Origin: Limnoperna fortunei
Taxonomy: Eukaryota > Mollusca > Bivalvia > Mytilida > Modiolidae
Direction of reading: 5' to 3'
NCBI GenBank assembly: GCA_944474755.1
Contig: OX104116.1
Span: forward strand, 7,195,547-7,259,546
Length of the DNA stretch: 64,000 nt
Shown: piece by piece, positions 24,601 through 30,600 of the stretch
Position numbering within the stretch: position 1 is the stretch's first letter
Layout: each line of letters opens with the position of its first letter
Position numbers and translations under genes: made by a program
Notes under the pieces: model-generated
Told to the model about the DNA's origin: nothing
Databases searched by the model: none
What the model saw: only the letters and a program-made list of their open reading frames with translations

Positions 24601-27600
24601 CAAGTTATCATCTGGAAACCACAGAGGCACGGACAGATGGACCCTCATATTGGAGGGTATAACATAATACCCTGACGTTTTGTGTGGCGGTATATAAAAG
24701 TCGCAAATTTGAACTGGAGGGGTTGCGTAGCAAGTGCCTTAATAAATGGTGAATGATTTAAAATTTGTTAGAAGAAGATTCTGGGTCTGTGTCAAAAATG
24801 CAGAAGGAGTTGATTACCCAAAACAGAACCATCATGTATAAAGTGTGCTAAAAAAACTAAGTTCCTTTGACTAGAAAAAATGGAAAACTTTCCTTCAACA
24901 ATTCCATATTAGCAGGTGCACAATAGCAATATGTGTGCAATATTTCTGTGATTTTCAGGGTTGAAAGCAGAAGGAGGAGTATGTAGACTGATAAAGTTTG
25001 CTAACAAATGATCCCAAGTTCCTAAGTCTGCATAATTAGGAAAAAAATCCCATAAAAGTAGGTGCACAACTTCAATACATTTGCAATCTTTTTGTGAAGT
25101 TTTAGAGATCTGCAGCCATATTCTCAAAAAATTGTAAATTTACACTTACCTGTAAAGATAAGATAATCGTAACTTTACGTTTATGTCTACGATTGATTGT
25201 ATTCTCGAAAGTAATCGCAGTTTTGCACGTAAAACGACAATCGTAAATCTTACGTTTTGCACGTAGCGTTATCACGCATGCTCAGTTACTTCTTTCACTT
25301 TGGAAATAAACGTATTGAATGGGAAATAATTACCTCAAAGTACTTAAATTATTACAGTTTTTTAATTGCATAACCTCACAAAGCAGTTGACTGGTGGAAG
25401 GAAATACGGATTTATATTTGGCTAAAGTGATATTAAAAACAATTAATAAATAAATAAATAAATAAAATAAAGTCATGATATTAGTTGGTGTGTTGCATAA
25501 TTTTTAATATGTCAATTTACCGTAACGTGGAACAACACCTTTTTTAAAGTTATGTTTCTTCATTGTAGAAATTAACGAGTAGTTTCGTGTTATAATAAAG
25601 CAATAAATAACCTAATCAAATTTTAACATAAATAAAACAGCATGATGTAAAATCGCAAATCATATAGGAAACATTTAATTTCCGGAACGTTTTTTCATAA
25701 ATTCGGTTGTTGTTTCTTTCTTTTAAAATTTATAAATTTTTGTAAGAGTTATTCCCCATGAGTAACACATTTTCAAAATATTGGCAAATTTTGAATGTTT
25801 TTTCCGTCGTTCTATGTCACGTGCAACAAAATCAATGATGCTAAGTAGTGAATGGCTTGAAAAACGATTTCTCTTTGCAAAATTATGAGGGACGCTAGGA
25901 CTTACGAACGCTCAGGAGCAGACGTAAGTTCACGATCAATTTTACAGGTAACTTACATCTACGAATCTTTGAGAATATTAAAACACACGTAAACTTACGC
26001 TACGTTTAAAATTACGTCTACGATTTTTTGAGAATATGGCTGCTGGGTTGAAAACTGTAAGAGTTAATTACATAAATTAGTTACCATATTTTCCCTGACC
26101 ACACACCCATCTTCACCATACTATAATCTTGGTGCAACCCTGCAAAAAATACAGTTGAAGAAGAACATTCAAATTATGTAACCACTTATTCAATTTATTA
26201 CTTATTTTAAAAATGTCATATTGCTAATAATTTTTATACAAAAAATTTCAGAGTAAAGCAGTACTGGTGCAGCTGTCGTTAGGACAGTTTACCAAGGTTC
26301 TGGAGATGTTATATGGTATGAGGCAGTTTAACAGAGCAGCATGTTTTGCAGAGGCTTGTACACAGTTTGGACTCCTGGATAGCTCAGAAGAAACAGGTAT
26401 GGTCTTTATGTGTTTGTACACAGTTTGGACTGCTGGATAGCTCAGAAGAAACAGGTATGGTCTTTATGTGTTTGTACACAGTTTGGACTGCTGGATAGCT
26501 CAGAAGAAACAGGTATGGTTTTTATGTGTTTGTACACAGTTTGGACTGCTGGATAGCTCAGAAGAAACAGGTATGGTCTTTACTAGTGTGTACACAGTTT
26601 GGACTGCTGGATAGCTCAGAAGAAACAGGTATGGTCTTTATGTGTTTGTACACAGTTTGGACTGCTGGATAGCTCAGAAGAAACAGGTATGGTCTTTATG
26701 TGTTTGTACACAGTTTGGACTCCTGGATAGCTCAGAAGAAACAGGTATGGTCTTTATGTGTTTGTACACAGTTTGGACTGCTGGATAGCTCAGAAGAAAC
26801 AGGTATGGTCTTTACTGGCTTTGTACACAGTTTTGACAGCTGGATAGCTCTGAAGAAACAGGTATGGTCTTTATGTGTTTGTACACAGTTTGGACTGCTG
26901 GATAGCTCAGAAGAAACAGGTATGGTCTTTATGTGTTTGTACACAGTTTGGACTGCTGGATAGCTCAGAAGAAACAGGTATGGTCTTTATGTGTTTGTAC
27001 ACAGTTTGGACTGCTGGATAGCTCAGAAGAAACAGGTATGGTCTTTACTAGTGTGTACACAGTTTGGACTGCTGGATAGCTCAGAAGAAACAGGTATGGT
27101 CTTTACTAGTGTGTACACAGTTTGGACTCCTGGATAGCTCAGAAGAAACAGGTATGGTCTTTACTAGTGTGTACACAGTTTGGACTGCTGGATAGCTCAG
27201 AAGAAACAGGTATGGTCTTTACTAGTGTGTACACAGTTTGGACTGCTGGATAGCTCAGAAGAAACAGGTATGGTCTTTACTAGTGTGTACACAGTTGGGA
27301 CTGCTGGATAGCTCTGAAGAAACAGGTATGGTCTTTACTGGTTTGTACACAGTTTGGACTCCTGGATAGCTCTGAAGAAACAGGTATGGTCTTTACTGGT
27401 TTGTACACAGTTTGGACTCCTGGATAGCTCTGAAGAAACAGGTATGTTCTTTACTGGCTTGTACACAGTTAGGACTGCTGGATAGCTCTGAAGAAACAGG
27501 TATGGTCTTTACTAGTTTGTACAAAGTTTGTACTGCTGGATAGCTCAGAAGATACAGGTATGGTCTTTACTGGCTTGTACACAGTTTGGACTCCTAGATA

Positions 27601-30600
27601 GCTCTGAAGAAACAGGTATGGTCTTTACTGGTTTGTACACAGTTTGGACTCCTGGATAGCTCTGAAGAAACAAGTATGGTCTTTACTAGTTTGTACAAAG
27701 TTTGGACTGCTGGATAGCTCTGAAGAAACAGGTATGGTCTTTACTGGCTTGTACACAGTTAGGACTGCTGGATAGCTCAGAAGAAACAGGTATGGTCTTT
27801 ACTAGTTTGTACAAAGTTTGGACTGCTTGATAGCTCTGAAGAAACAGGTATAGTCTTTACTGGCTTGTACACAGTTTGGACTCCTGGATAGCTCTGAAGA
27901 AACAGGTATGGTCTTTACTGGTTTGTACAAAGTTTGGACTGCTTGATAGCTCTGAAGAAACAGGTATAGTCTTTACTGGCTTGTACACAGTTTGGACTCC
28001 TGGATAGCTCAGAAGAAACAGGTATGGTCTTTATGTGTTAGTACACAGTTTGGACTCCTGGATAGCTCAGAAGAAACAGGTATGGTCTTTATGTGTTTGT
28101 ACACAGTTTGGACTCCTGGATAGCTCTGAAGAAACAGGTATGGTCTTTACTAGTGTGTACACAGTTTGGACTCCTGGATAACTCAGAAGAAACAGGTATG
28201 GTCTTTATGTGTTTGTACAGTTTGGACTCCTGGATAGCTCAGAAGAAACAGGTATGGTCTTTACTGGCTTGTACACAGTTTGGACTCCTGGATAGCTCAG
28301 AAGAAACAGGTATGGTCTTTACTGGCTTGTACACAGTTTGGACTGCTGGATAGCTCTGAAGAAACAGGTATGGTCTTTACTGGCTTATACACAGTTTGGA
28401 CTCCTGGATAGCTCTGAAGAAACAGGTATGGTCTTTACTGGTTTGTACACAGTTTGGACTCCTGGATAGCTCTGAAGAAACAGGTATGGTCTTTACTGGC
28501 TTGTACACAGTTTGGACTCCTGGATAGCTCTGAAGAAACAGGTATGGTCTTTACTGGCTTATACACAGTTTGGACTGCTGGATAGCTCATAAGAAACAGG
28601 TATAGTCTATACTGGTGTGTAAAGAGAGAGAGCATTAGAGATTAAGGCTAAGATGAACCAGTCTTTGAAGCCGAAATTGATTATTCTAAAGTTATAAACC
28701 CGAGTGAAGATGTGTTCCCCTTATGTTTTTTTTTGGTGTTAAATCAAAGTTGTATTTTTATTTAATTTAATAGATAAAAAAATAAAATAATAGGCTTCTG
28801 AGACTCGTAAAGTTTTAACAACATTTCATCTTTTGACTTAATCAAATAATGCATACACACAGTTAAATCAGCAATACAAACAGGATGTCTGCTTAGCCAG
28901 TCTGTCAGCAATACAAACAGGATGTCTGCTTAGCCAGTCTGTAAGCAATACAAACAGGATGTCTGCTTAGCCATTCTGTAAGCAATACAAACAGGATGTC
29001 TGCTTAGCCAGTCTGTCAGCAATACAAACAGGATGTCTGCTTAGCCAGTCTGTCAGCAATACAAACAGGATGTCTGATTAGCCAGTCTGTCAGCAATACA
29101 AACAGAATGTCTGCTTAGCCAGTCTGTCAGCAATACAAACAGGATGTCTGCTTAGCCAGTCTGTCAGCAATACAAACAGGATGTCTGCTTAGCCAGTCTG
29201 TCAGCAATACAAACAGGATGTCTGCTTAGCCAGTCTGTCAGCAATACAAACAGGATGTCTGCTTAGCCAGTCTGTCAGCAATACAAACAGAATGTCTGCT
29301 TAGCCAGTATACATGAAACTCAAAGCAGAGTTCAACTGTGTAAGCCTATGTGCTAAAGTTCTGTTTCCTTGGTAACAACCTGTGATCTTCTGTCTGGTTA
29401 CCATGGTAAAACATGGAAAGGATTATACCCCCTGCTTGAAAAGCGGGGGGTATATAGTGTTCATGGTGTCCGTCCGTCCGTCTGTCCGTCTGTTACACTT
29501 TCTATTATTTGCAACTCCTCCTACACCACTGAAAGGAATTTGATGAAACTTACACAGAATCTTTGTCTCATAGTGCCATTGTGCAGGAGATATTTAACAT
29601 TTTGATCCGAATGATATTTGGGGTTTCCCATAGAAAAACATGGACTTTGTCATTGACCTAAGGGGGTCTCTATCTCTTATGTGCAACTCCTCCTACACCA
29701 CTGAATGGAATTTAATGAAACTTACACAGAATCCTTGTCACATAGTGCCATTGTGCAGGAGATATTAAACATTTTGATCGGATCGATATTTGGGGTTTAC
29801 CATAGAAAAACATGGACATTGTCATTGACCTAAGGGGGTCTTCATCTCTTATGTGCAACTCCTCCTACACCACTGAATGGAATTTAATGAAACTTACACA
29901 GAATCCTTGTCACATAGTGCCATTGTGCAGGAGATATTAAACATTTTGATCGGATCGATATTTGGGGTTTCCCATAGAAAAACATGGACATTGTCATGAC
30001 CTAAGGGGGTCCTCATCTCTTATGTGCAACTCCTCCTACACCACTGAATGGAATTTAATGAAACTTACACAGAATCCTTGTCCCATAGTGCCATTGTGCA
30101 GGAGATATTAAACATTTTGATCGGATCGATATTTGGGGTTTCCCATAGAAAAACATGGATTTTGTCATTGACCTAAGGGGGTCCTCATGTCTTATGTGCA
30201 ACTCCTCCTACACCACTGAATGGAATTTGTTGAAACTTACACAGAATCCTTGTCACATAGTGCCATTGTGCAGGAGATATTTATTATTTTGATCGGAATG
30301 ATATTTGGGGTTTCCCATAGAACAACACGGACTGTCATTGACATAAAGGGGATACCCATTTCTTATGTGCGACTCCTCCTACACCACTAAATGGAATTTG
30401 ATGAAACTTACACAGAATGTTGTCACATATTGCCATTGTGCACTAGAAATATAACATTTCGATTGTAATGATATTTGGGGTTTCCCATAGAAAAACATGG
30501 ACTTTGTCATGGACATAAGGGATACCCATCTCTTATGTGCAACTCATTCCTACACCACTGAATGGTATTTGTTGAAACTTACACAGAATCCATGTTACAT

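Noticed and set aside
26700..28635. Open frames in the 58-59-bp array, both strands
   Set aside because: They alternate exon and intron text of the repeat unit and exist only because of its periodicity.
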